In this document: piece after piece, positions 49,136-56,701 of the stretch | Layout: every line of letters begins with the position of its first letter | How positions within the stretch are numbered: the stretch's first letter is position 1 | Source: Trichlorobacter thiogenes | GTDB lineage: Bacteria > Desulfobacterota > Desulfuromonadia > Geobacterales > Pseudopelobacteraceae | Reading direction: 5' to 3' | Assembly: GCF_900167465.1 (NCBI RefSeq) | Contig: NZ_FUWR01000009.1 | Span: forward strand, 85,899 to 149,898 | Length of the DNA stretch: 64,000 nucleotides | Notes under the pieces: model-generated | The model's database searches: none | What the model saw: only the letters and a program-made list of their open reading frames with translations | Told to the model about the DNA's origin: nothing | Program-made: the position numbers and the translations under genes

Positions 49136-50467
49136 TCACGTTCCTGTTGCTAAATACTCCGCAACATCCTCCAACCCCAACGCCTTATAGCTGATTGTGT
49201 AGCCTTGAAACTCCATGCAGAGATTCCTGGCCTTTTGCTGCAGTTCTGCAAGATTTATTTTGTCTCTATTCAGCTTTATTTCGGCAACCACCAGTTCTTT
49301 GGTCAGGTCATTTGCAGCCACAAGGTCAATCTCATTTTTGTTGCCTCGCTCCCAGTATGATCCAATACGATTGTAGCTGCCGGTATGGGCAAACAGTTCA
49401 TGGAAAAAACGCTCCAGTATCCTGCCTGCCCAGGTGGTGTAATCCCTATTTGCAATCTGTCGGATGTAGTCAAAGTTGCCGGTCTCAACCGCAGAAAGAT
49501 TGCGGTAGATAAATCTGAACCAGAAGCTTAGAAAGTTGTCTCTTATGTAGTACTTCTGCAGTCTGCCTCCCGGCTTGGCGGTTATGGGGCGGTGTCGGTC
49601 GATCAGCACATATTCCCCTTCCAGTTTTGCCAGATAGGCGCCGCTATGGATCTCAAGCACTGATTCGATCTCACTTCTGGCGGTTTTACCGCTGGCTATC
49701 AGTTCCAGTATGGAAAAGTAGGTGCCGTAGTCTCTGCCAAACTCCTCAATCAGCAGGTTTTTGCCTTCATTCAGAAATGGGGAAAACGGTTTGAACATGA
49801 AGTCAAATAACTCTGTTCTGGGTAAAGCCTTGTTCTCTGCCAGTAGCTCAAGATACTTGGGCAGTCCTCCGGTAATGGCATAGACATCAAACAGAGTCTG
49901 AATATCAGGATGGTTATAATCGCTGGTTACTTCATGGATGGAGCGGATACTGAACGGCTTGAGAAACATGATCCGGTCAGCCCTGCCAAACAGCGGTTCT
50001 TTCTGATCCTGAAAGATGCGGTACATCAGTGAGTGGACTGAGCCGATGAAGATTACGTTCAGCTTGCAGGTGGCCTTATTACGATCCCAGATCCCTTGCA
50101 GTTCTGAATAGACTGCAGGGTTGATACTGAAGAACTCCTGAAACTCGTCAATGATCAGGGTTATCCGTTCAGTACGGGATAGCTCGATCAACAGCAGGAA
50201 GATATCTCTGAAGTGCCGTATTTCACCAACAACAGGCGGACTGAATAGACGCCTGATCTCTTCAAGATGTTCCTGACAGAGTAGGGCTTCTGCCTTTTTT
50301 GAAACAAACAGGTAGATATGCTTATGCTGTTTTGCTGACTCCAGGGCCATCACCGTCTTACCGACACGACGACGACCGGTAAGCACGGTCATACGTCCGC
50401 AATCTGCTGACTGTTCATATAAGGTGGCAAGCTCTGCCAGTTCATCTGTCCGGTTATAAAACTTCAT
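49136..50467 (-). CDS. AAA ATPase with DUF234/PD-(D/E)XK-like C-terminus
   Basis: A 443-residue protein of the archaeal-type ATPase/DUF234 group. Walker A is GRRRVGKT, Walker B is LIIDEFQEFF, followed by a winged-helix region and a C-terminal nuclease-like fold (NEIDLVAANDL, then VVAEIKLN, the D...E-x-K pattern). Start chosen at 50467 (MKFYNRTDE). Its role is not established; the family is patchy and often found with mobile or defence genes. It is the only minus-strand gene in the polysaccharide locus. Confidence 0.85.
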   Translation of the reverse strand: MKFYNRTDELAELATLYEQSADCGRMTVLTGRRRVGKTVMALESAKQHKHIYLFVSKKAEALLCQEHLEEIRRLFSPPVVGEIRHFRDIFLLLIELSRTERITLIIDEFQEFFSINPAVYSELQGIWDRNKATCKLNVIFIGSVHSLMYRIFQDQKEPLFGRADRIMFLKPFSIRSIHEVTSDYNHPDIQTLFDVYAITGGLPKYLELLAENKALPRTELFDFMFKPFSPFLNEGKNLLIEEFGRDYGTYFSILELIASGKTARSEIESVLEIHSGAYLAKLEGEYVLIDRHRPITAKPGGRLQKYYIRDNFLSFWFRFIYRNLSAVETGNFDYIRQIANRDYTTWAGRILERFFHELFAHTGSYNRIGSYWERGNKNEIDLVAANDLTKELVVAEIKLNRDKINLAELQQKARNLCMEFQGYTISYKALGLEDVAEYLATGT

Positions 50468-50562
50468 GGGTACCACCCTAATTGAAATATAGTATTTGTG
50501 GTTACTGTAATGAATTGCTTGTGCTGCAGCAAGCTAAAACATATGCTATAACCAGAAAAAAG

Positions 50563-51834
50563 ATGAGTAGATTGTGGCTGTCATTTGTAGGTAGGATCAG
50601 TTTGACGCTTGTCCTTTTATGGGGTATATATTCAGCTCTAATCGCTACTAATACGGCTTACAAGGATACTGTCTTGCAATCAATAGAATCTGTTGAACCC
50701 CAGTCGTTATCTCCTACTGCTGTACAGTCATTCAAGAAGCGCTTGCTTGGTTTTAATCGCCTGTTTTTGTTGACGGTTTTCCTGCCTACACTGTTTTCAA
50801 TTATCTACTTTGGTTTTATTGCCTCCGATATTTACATTTCTGAATCGCGCTTTGTGATCCGTAGTCCTCAGAAACAAACCACCACTGGTTTAGGTGCTTT
50901 TCTCCAGGGGGCTGCCGGTTTTTCAAAATCCCAGGATGATACCTATACGGTGCATGATTTTATCTCTTCCCGCGATGCGCTGCAGCAGTTGAATGTTCAG
51001 TTCGCACTGACCACCCTCTATACAGATCCCAAAATTGACCGGTTCAGCCGCTTTGGAGGTTTTGACCCTGATTCCAGCTTTGAGGCGTTACACCGTTACT
51101 ATCAAAAGCATATTATTGAAGTGAGTAATGACAGCTCTTCATCCATTACAACGCTTCGTACCAAGGCGTTTAACGCTGCTGATGCGCGTAAGATGAATAC
51201 CAGCTTGCTTGAAATGAGTGAAAAGCTGGTAAACCAGCTGAATGAACGTGGTCGGCAGGATATGATCCGTTTTGCCCAGTCTGAAGTGGCTGCGGCTGAA
51301 GCAAAGTCTAGGGCTGCAGCACTGGCACTATCAGCTTATCGTGATAAAAAAGGGGTGTTTGACCCTGAAAAACAGTCTGCATTGCAGTTGCAGCAGATTT
51401 CAAAGCTGCAGGATGAGTTGATTGCTACCAAGACGCAGTTGGCACAGGTTCGCTCGGTTACTAAAAATAACCCTCAGCTAGCTGTGTTACAAAAACGTGC
51501 AGATGTGTTGCAGGCTGAAATTGCAACTGAAACGGCAAAGGTTGTAGGGGGCGATCGCTCCTTAAGTGGCCATGCCGCAGAGTATGAACGTCTTGCTCTT
51601 GAGCGGGGCTTTGCTGATAAACAACTTGCAGCGGCACTGGCATCGCTGGAGCAGGCCCGTAATGAGGCGCAGCGTAAGCAGTTGTATCTGGAGCGGATAG
51701 TGCAACCCAGTCTGCCGGATTATCCGGTTGAGCCAAGGCGTTTCCGGGCTATCCTGGCAACCTTCGCCGTGGGTATGATCTGTTGGGGGATTCTGACCAT
51801 GCTGATTGCAGGGGTCAGGGAACATCATGATTAG
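50563..51834 (+). CDS. Capsule export inner-membrane protein (KpsE/BexC/Wzz-like)
   Basis: A 423-residue PCP-family protein. The ATG at 50563 is the best start; the frame to 50482 begins with TTG. There are membrane helices at ~10-30 and ~70-90 (RLFLLTVFLPTLFSIIYFGF), a long periplasmic coiled coil, and a C-terminal helix (FRAILATFAVGMICWGILTM). The layout fits KpsE-type proteins of ABC-dependent capsule export. Its natural partners, the KpsM/T-like genes, are 1.9 kb downstream, separated by two MNT/HEPN pairs. Confidence 0.88.
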   Translation: MSRLWLSFVGRISLTLVLLWGIYSALIATNTAYKDTVLQSIESVEPQSLSPTAVQSFKKRLLGFNRLFLLTVFLPTLFSIIYFGFIASDIYISESRFVIRSPQKQTTTGLGAFLQGAAGFSKSQDDTYTVHDFISSRDALQQLNVQFALTTLYTDPKIDRFSRFGGFDPDSSFEALHRYYQKHIIEVSNDSSSSITTLRTKAFNAADARKMNTSLLEMSEKLVNQLNERGRQDMIRFAQSEVAAAEAKSRAAALALSAYRDKKGVFDPEKQSALQLQQISKLQDELIATKTQLAQVRSVTKNNPQLAVLQKRADVLQAEIATETAKVVGGDRSLSGHAAEYERLALERGFADKQLAAALASLEQARNEAQRKQLYLERIVQPSLPDYPVEPRRFRAILATFAVGMICWGILTMLIAGVREHHD

Positions 51835-51837
51835 GCA

Positions 51838-51932
51838 AGGATGAAGAACAAGGCGGAAGGATGAAGGCGGAACGCTGGAGGCTGGAGGCTGGAGGCTGGA
51901 GGCTGGAGGCTGGAGGCGCAAGGATGAAGGCA
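51838..51932. repeat. 7-bp periodic repeat tract (AGGCTGG/AAGGATG)
   Basis: About 13 heptamers, with five consecutive AGGCTGG units, fill the gap between the KpsE-like stop and the next start. It is the reverse orientation of the CCTTCNG tracts at 13975 and 17416. The repeat itself supplies the GGAGG before the ATG at 51924. Confidence 0.85.
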
Positions 51933-52358
51933 ATGACAGAAGATATCCGCTGGAAGCAGCGCTTTAATAATTATCTTCGTGCATTTGAAACCTTACGTCG
52001 TGCTGTGGATTTAGCTCGTCAGCGTGGTTTGTCTGAGCTGGAGCAGCAAGGCTTAATTCAAGGCTTTGAGTTTACTCATGAACTGGCTTGGAACGTGTTG
52101 AAGGACTATCTTGAAGAAAACGGTATATCCGGGATTGTTGGTTCAAAGGGTGCCACTCGGGAGGCATTTAAAAACGGGTTGATCAGCGATGGCGAATCAT
52201 GGATGGAAATGATCAAGTCACGCAATCTTAGTTCACACACCTATAATCCTGATACTGCTGAGGAAGTGGTTGGCAATATTCTGTTGCGCTTTTATCCCGC
52301 ATTTGAACAGATGACTGCTACGTTTTCTGTCTTTGCCGGGCAGACGCGGGATGTTTAA
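51924..52358 (+). CDS. HEPN-fold nucleotidyltransferase-substrate-binding-like protein (HI0074 type)
   Basis: A 144-residue all-helical protein of the HI0074/NTase_sub_bind group. Typical segments are FEFTHELAWNVLKDYLEENG and REAFKNGLI, with MIKSRNLSSHTYN near the end. It pairs with the MNT-type gene that follows (TAATG overlap). The frame extends to 51861, but only through the 7-bp repeat. Of the two near starts (51924, 51933) the first has a GGAGG site. Confidence 0.85.
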   Translation: MKAMTEDIRWKQRFNNYLRAFETLRRAVDLARQRGLSELEQQGLIQGFEFTHELAWNVLKDYLEENGISGIVGSKGATREAFKNGLISDGESWMEMIKSRNLSSHTYNPDTAEEVVGNILLRFYPAFEQMTATFSVFAGQTRDV

Positions 52359-52675
52359 TGACACATGGGATTAGTGAAGAGATAGTTGAAAAGATATGTA
52401 ACGTTCTTTCAAGGCACCCGTCCGTTGAAAAAGCGGTACTGTATGGGTCACGGGCAAAAGGAACTTTTAAGACTGGGTCAGACATTGATTTAAGCCTGCA
52501 TGGTTCTACAATTACTTTGAATGAATTGGGTGACATTGACGCTGAATTGGATGATCTACTGCTTCCCTATACTTTTGATCTTTTGATATTTGACACTCTT
52601 AAACACGCAGATTTACGTGAGCATATAGTGAGGGTTGGCAAGATCTTCTATGAGCAAGGCAAGGATGAAGGATGA
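52358..52675 (+). CDS. MNT-type minimal nucleotidyltransferase (pair 1)
   Basis: A 105-residue protein with the nucleotidyltransferase signature GSRAKGTFKTGSDIDL (about 30-46) and a third carboxylate near FDLLIF. It forms a two-gene unit with the HEPN-type gene before it. In such pairs the MNT protein is usually the antitoxin. Confidence 0.9.
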   Translation: MTHGISEEIVEKICNVLSRHPSVEKAVLYGSRAKGTFKTGSDIDLSLHGSTITLNELGDIDAELDDLLLPYTFDLLIFDTLKHADLREHIVRVGKIFYEQGKDEG

Positions 52676-52676
52676 A

Positions 52677-52840
52677 CCTCTGTGCGAGGCCGGTTAAATG
52701 TTTGTATTTCACAGAGACGCAGAGAATCACAGAGAACAGCACCAACGCGAAGAGGATTTAAGGTTTACCCCAATAACCAGGTTTTGATCTTAAAGATTTT
52801 CTCTGTATAACTCCGTGCCTCTGTGCGAGATTGGTTTAGA
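52677..52840. repeat. CTCTGTGCGAGG-type dispersed repeats, left of MNT/HEPN pair 2
   Basis: Includes CTCTGTGCGAGGCCGG (from 52678), CACAGAGACGCAGAGAATCACAGAG (from ~52712) and CCTCTGTGCGAG (from ~52809). The first matches CTCTGTGCGAGGCCG at 53726-53740 on the other side of the second MNT/HEPN pair. Confidence 0.7.
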
Positions 52841-52847
52841 GGTCAGT

Positions 52848-53234
52848 ATGTCAATAACCAGCGATCTGCTTTCCGATGTCCTAACCTCAGTCTCTGGCCT
52901 CGAACTTGCCGTTCTTATTGGTAGCCGGGCAAACGGTTCTGAGCATGCTGCCAGCGATTGGGATATCGCAGTCCAGTGGTCTCGAGATATGGGGTTTATG
53001 GAACAACTTGCTGCTACTGAGCAGCTTCGTAAAATCTTGTCATCAACACTTGGGGTTCCTGAACAATCAGTTGACCTGATAGACATGGTGAAGGTACGTT
53101 TGGCAATGCGTGCTGTGGTCGCAGAAGAAGGGGTTCCGCTTAAAGGGGGAGACAGTCTCGCGTGGCATCGCTTTTTGCAGCGCACATGGCGAGAGTTAGA
53201 AGAACAGTATTGGGAGCAAATCTATGCGGCTTGA
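52848..53234 (+). CDS. mntA: MntA-type nucleotidyltransferase antitoxin (pair 2)
   Basis: A 128-residue MNT protein with GSRANGSEHAASDWDIAV and a third Asp in SVDLIDM. Start at 52848 (GAGG upstream); the frame to 52815 reads through the repeat. MntA antitoxins AMPylate the HepT toxin. It overlaps the HEPN gene that follows. The gene order (MNT then HEPN) is the reverse of pair 1. Confidence 0.88.
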   Translation: MSITSDLLSDVLTSVSGLELAVLIGSRANGSEHAASDWDIAVQWSRDMGFMEQLAATEQLRKILSSTLGVPEQSVDLIDMVKVRLAMRAVVAEEGVPLKGGDSLAWHRFLQRTWRELEEQYWEQIYAA

Positions 53235-53643
53235 TCTCTATCAGAGTGAAACAGCTTTAATAGCGCAGGAACAAAGCAGCTTGCTGGATGAAGCTTCTGA
53301 ACGATTGAGGGGTGGGGGTATTCTGTCCCGGCTAGAACAGAACGGTGTGCTGCATGCGTTGCAGGTGCTGATAGAAAACGCAGTGGGAAAGGCCAAACAA
53401 CTTTTAAAAGCTTCTGGAAAGCAGGTGCCGTTGTCGGCATATGACAGTTTTGCCAGTCTGATGCAGCTTGGTGTTGTGTCAGAAACTGGTCTGCCGGCTT
53501 GGAATGCTGCCATAGGTCTCAGAAATCGTATTGTACATGATTACATGAATATTGACTTGCCTCGTGCGCTTGAGCTGGTAAAAAACAATCAGTATAAATT
53601 TATTACCGACTTTCTATTGAAGCCGATCACCATTGGTGAATAG
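53224..53643 (+). CDS. hepT: HepT-type HEPN ribonuclease toxin (pair 2)
   Basis: A 139-residue DUF86/HEPN protein. The catalytic motif R-X4-H-X-Y is complete as RNRIVHDY (about 100-107). The His and Arg form the RNase site and the Tyr is the residue AMPylated by MntA in studied systems. Overlaps mntA by 11 bases. Confidence 0.9.
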   Translation: MRLDLYQSETALIAQEQSSLLDEASERLRGGGILSRLEQNGVLHALQVLIENAVGKAKQLLKASGKQVPLSAYDSFASLMQLGVVSETGLPAWNAAIGLRNRIVHDYMNIDLPRALELVKNNQYKFITDFLLKPITIGE

Positions 53644-53696
53644 TTCTGATCACGCGCCGTTAACTTGACAGGATGAGAAGTAACCGTTTTTCTATT

Positions 53697-53745
53697 TTTA
53701 AGATTTCCTCTGTGCGCCTCAGTGTCTCTGTGCGAGGCCGCTTTT
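53697..53745. repeat. CTCTGTGCG dispersed repeat, right of MNT/HEPN pair 2
   Basis: CCTCTGTGCGCCTCAGTGTCTCTGTGCGAGGCCG contains the 15-base match to the copy at 52678. It ends just before the KpsM-like gene. Confidence 0.7.
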
Positions 53746-53763
53746 AAAGGAGTTTTCAATAGC

Positions 53764-54579
53764 ATGACCTTTTCCGAAGGCAATCCAACCCAATACTCCA
53801 CCTCATTACTCCGCTCTTTCCAAATTCAACTCCGGGTGATCGGTGCGCTGCTAATGCGTGAAATACTTACCCGCTACGGTCGGCATAATATAGGTTTTTT
53901 ATGGGTTTTTGGGGAGCCAATGCTGTTTACGCTTGGAATTACGATTATTTGGAACTTAATGAACGTCACGCATGGCAAAAATGTGTCTATTACTGCTTTT
54001 GCAATAACCGGTTATTCATCTCTACTACTTTGGCGTAATTGCAGTAACCGTATAATTAAGGCTATTGAGGCCAATCATAGCTTGCTTTACCATCGTAATG
54101 TGCGGGTATTTGATGTTTTTGCTGCACGCCTTCTTCTTGAAATTGCCGGCGCCACCGCATCTGCAATTGTCTTGACGATATTATTTGTTCAAATAGGGTT
54201 AATGCAGGCCCCTGCAGATATTATTATAGCTCTTATAGGCTTTCTATTACAGGCTTGGTTCGCATATTCTCTCAGCTTGATTGTAGGTGCTGCATCAGAA
54301 CGTTCTGAATTTGTTGAACGTGTGTGGCACATAGTTACCTATCTTGCCCTTCCTTTTTCAGGGACATTTTTTATGGTTGATTGGTTACCCAAATCAGTTC
54401 AAAAATATATAATGTGGGTTCCAATGGTGAATGGTACGGAAATGATAAGGCATGGTTATTTTGGTTCAACTATTAAAACACACGAAAATCCTGTTTATTT
54501 TACACTCCTTAATTCGGTTCTGTTTTTAATCGGCTTAGCCATGGTAAAAGAGTGTGGGCAGCGAGTGGAGCCGGAATGA
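53764..54579 (+). CDS. Polysaccharide ABC exporter permease (KpsM-like)
   Basis: A 271-residue ABC-2-type permease with about six membrane helices and the conserved [19 protein letters not shown] start. Start at 53764 (AAAGGAG upstream); the frame to 53722 runs into the repeat. With the ATPase at 54576 it should export a capsule or O-antigen-like polymer. Confidence 0.9.
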   Translation: MTFSEGNPTQYSTSLLRSFQIQLRVIGALLMREILTRYGRHNIGFLWVFGEPMLFTLGITIIWNLMNVTHGKNVSITAFAITGYSSLLLWRNCSNRIIKAIEANHSLLYHRNVRVFDVFAARLLLEIAGATASAIVLTILFVQIGLMQAPADIIIALIGFLLQAWFAYSLSLIVGAASERSEFVERVWHIVTYLALPFSGTFFMVDWLPKSVQKYIMWVPMVNGTEMIRHGYFGSTIKTHENPVYFTLLNSVLFLIGLAMVKECGQRVEPE

Positions 54580-55235
54580 TTGTTCTTGAAAATGTTTCTA
54601 AAGTTTATAACACACGCCAAGGTCCAAGGATTGTACTTGATAAAGTCAACCTGCGTATTTCACGGGGCGAAAAATTAGGTGTCTTGGGACGTAACGGAGC
54701 CGGTAAATCGACTCTTATCCGTCTTATTAGTGGGGCAGAACTACCAACATCTGGGCATATTCATAGAGGAATGAGTGTTTCGTGGCCATTAGCATATGGC
54801 GGTGCATTTCAGGGGAGTCTCAGCGGACTTGATAACGTACGGTTTGTTTGCCGTGTTTATGGTGTTGAGATTGAGCCAGCAATTAAGTTCGTGGAAGAAT
54901 TTTCTGAGCTAGGTCTATACCTTCGTGAGCCTGTAAAAAAGTATTCCTCCGGTATGAGGGCTCGTCTAGCATTTGGTATCTCCATGGCTATTGAATTTGA
55001 TTGCTTTCTTGTTGATGAAGTTGTCGCAGTTGGCGATAGTCGTTTTCAAGATAAAAGCCGTGTAGAACTCTATGACAAACGTGGAGATAGGGCAATGATT
55101 ATAGTTTCCCATAATTCTGAATATATCCGGGAGCATTGCCAGCATGCTGCAGTATTGGTAGCTGGGAGATTGTACTCATTTGAACATGTTGATGAGGCCT
55201 TTGCATTCTATCAAGAACATTCAGTGGAAATCTAA
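54576..55235 (+). CDS. Polysaccharide ABC exporter ATPase (KpsT-like)
   Basis: A 219-residue ATPase starting with ATGA overlap at 54576. Walker A is [10 protein letters not shown], the signature region is [12 protein letters not shown], Walker B is [11 protein letters not shown], as in KpsT/CtrD. There is no long C-terminal carbohydrate-binding extension, so it fits capsule rather than Wzt-type export. Confidence 0.92.
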   Translation: MIVLENVSKVYNTRQGPRIVLDKVNLRISRGEKLGVLGRNGAGKSTLIRLISGAELPTSGHIHRGMSVSWPLAYGGAFQGSLSGLDNVRFVCRVYGVEIEPAIKFVEEFSELGLYLREPVKKYSSGMRARLAFGISMAIEFDCFLVDEVVAVGDSRFQDKSRVELYDKRGDRAMIIVSHNSEYIREHCQHAAVLVAGRLYSFEHVDEAFAFYQEHSVEI

Positions 55236-56585
55236 GTGCAAGGATTAAATGAGTTGAATCCATACCGCAAACGCATAATTGTTGTTTTAGGAATGCACCG
55301 CAGTGGCACCAGTATGGTTACGTGCGGTCTTAATGCTCTTGGAGTTGCACTAGGTGACAGGTTAAATCCGCCAGCAGCTGGAGATAATGATAAAGGTTTT
55401 TTTGAGGATTTAGACGTTCTTGAATTGAATATTCAAATGCTCCAAACGCTCAAAATTGATTGGCATTATCTTACTCCTGTTGAGTCTATTGATATAGATA
55501 TATTGAATAATCATGGTTTTTTTTCCAAAGCTGTGGAGTTGCTAAGGTATAAAACTGCTGATTTTCCCGTATGGGGGTTTAAGGACCCACGTGTGGCCAA
55601 ATTAATTCCCTTTTGGAACCGGGTGTTTGCACATTGCGGTTTTGATGTAGGATATGTTCTTGCAATTCGGAACCCGTTAAGCGTAGTAAAGTCACTGTTG
55701 AAACGTGATAAATTCAATCCAGAAAAATCTTATCTGTTATGGTTAGGTCATGTTCTGTCCAGTCTGTTACACTCAAAAAATTACCGACGCACACTTATTG
55801 ATTTTGACAGTTTTATACAATACCCGCAAAAAAATCTGGAACAAATTTCATCGCGCCTTGACTTGAGTATCAACCCACACATCGTGAAAGAATATTTAAA
55901 TGATTTTCTGGATGAAAGCCTTCGCCATTCAGTTTTTTCAGTAAATGATTTGGCAATTGATCAAGCTTGTCCACCGCTTGTACGCGAATTATACGCATCG
56001 CTGTTGGAGGTGTCTTGTGATAACAGCCGGATGGACGTCTCGAATTTTCATATAAATATTTCCCAAAGGTTGAATGAATTTGATCGTCTCAAATCAACCC
56101 TGCGTTGGATGGATGATCTTTGGAACGAGGCTTCGGCTCTCAATCTAGTGATTGAAGAGCGCAACACACAGATTGAAAATTTGAATCACACTGTGACAGA
56201 GAGCAACACACAGATTGAAAATTTGAATCACACTGTGACAGAGCGCAACACACAGATCGAGAATCTAAATCACACTGTGACAGAGCTCAAACACACCCAT
56301 CATCAACAACTATTAGAAATATGTCAAACGCTCGATCAAAAAACGGTCGAGCAGAGATCCCAATTAGCCGAATTCGAGCAAGCTTATAAGATTCAGTTGG
56401 AAGCAAATCAACGTGAACTGCACGATCTGGTATCTCAAATGAAGGAAGTGCAAATTGCAAATGAAAAAGTAGCTAATCAGCTTTGTAGCAGACTCGACGA
56501 TATGCACTCCACGAATTTTTGGCGCTGGTCAGCTCCATTTCGAAGCTTTGCTGAGTTCTTAGGGAAAAAAAAACTGCTGATTTAG
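55236..56585 (+). CDS. Sulfotransferase-like protein with tandem-repeat coiled coil
   Basis: A 449-residue protein with GTG start directly after the ATPase stop. The N-terminal ~260 residues have the PAPS-loop-like motif VVLGMHRSGTSM and AIRNPLSVVKSLLKRD of sulfotransferase folds. From ~300 it is a coiled coil with three copies of a 14-residue unit (NTQIENLNHTVTER), encoded by 42-bp DNA repeats at 56161-56286. It may sulfate the exported glycan or a precursor. Confidence 0.8.
   Translation: MQGLNELNPYRKRIIVVLGMHRSGTSMVTCGLNALGVALGDRLNPPAAGDNDKGFFEDLDVLELNIQMLQTLKIDWHYLTPVESIDIDILNNHGFFSKAVELLRYKTADFPVWGFKDPRVAKLIPFWNRVFAHCGFDVGYVLAIRNPLSVVKSLLKRDKFNPEKSYLLWLGHVLSSLLHSKNYRRTLIDFDSFIQYPQKNLEQISSRLDLSINPHIVKEYLNDFLDESLRHSVFSVNDLAIDQACPPLVRELYASLLEVSCDNSRMDVSNFHINISQRLNEFDRLKSTLRWMDDLWNEASALNLVIEERNTQIENLNHTVTESNTQIENLNHTVTERNTQIENLNHTVTELKHTHHQQLLEICQTLDQKTVEQRSQLAEFEQAYKIQLEANQRELHDLVSQMKEVQIANEKVANQLCSRLDDMHSTNFWRWSAPFRSFAEFLGKKKLLI
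56161..56286 (+). repeat. Three tandem 42-bp repeats inside the sulfotransferase-like gene
   Basis: Units begin GCAACACACAGATT and run 56161-56202, 56203-56244 and 56245-56286, with a few substitutions, keeping the frame. Copy number is likely to vary between strains. Confidence 0.9.
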
Positions 56586-56701
56586 AGTCTACTTTGCCAA
56601 TAACTCAGACCGAACCATTAAAAGTCCCATTGACAGGTTCTTTTTACCAAACTTCCCCCCCCTTACAGGCCGATTCAATGACAGATAATAGGGCTTTTAC
56701 T

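Noticed and set aside
56161..56286. Considered as a small CRISPR array
   Set aside because: Units are directly adjacent without spacers and keep the reading frame of a coiled coil.
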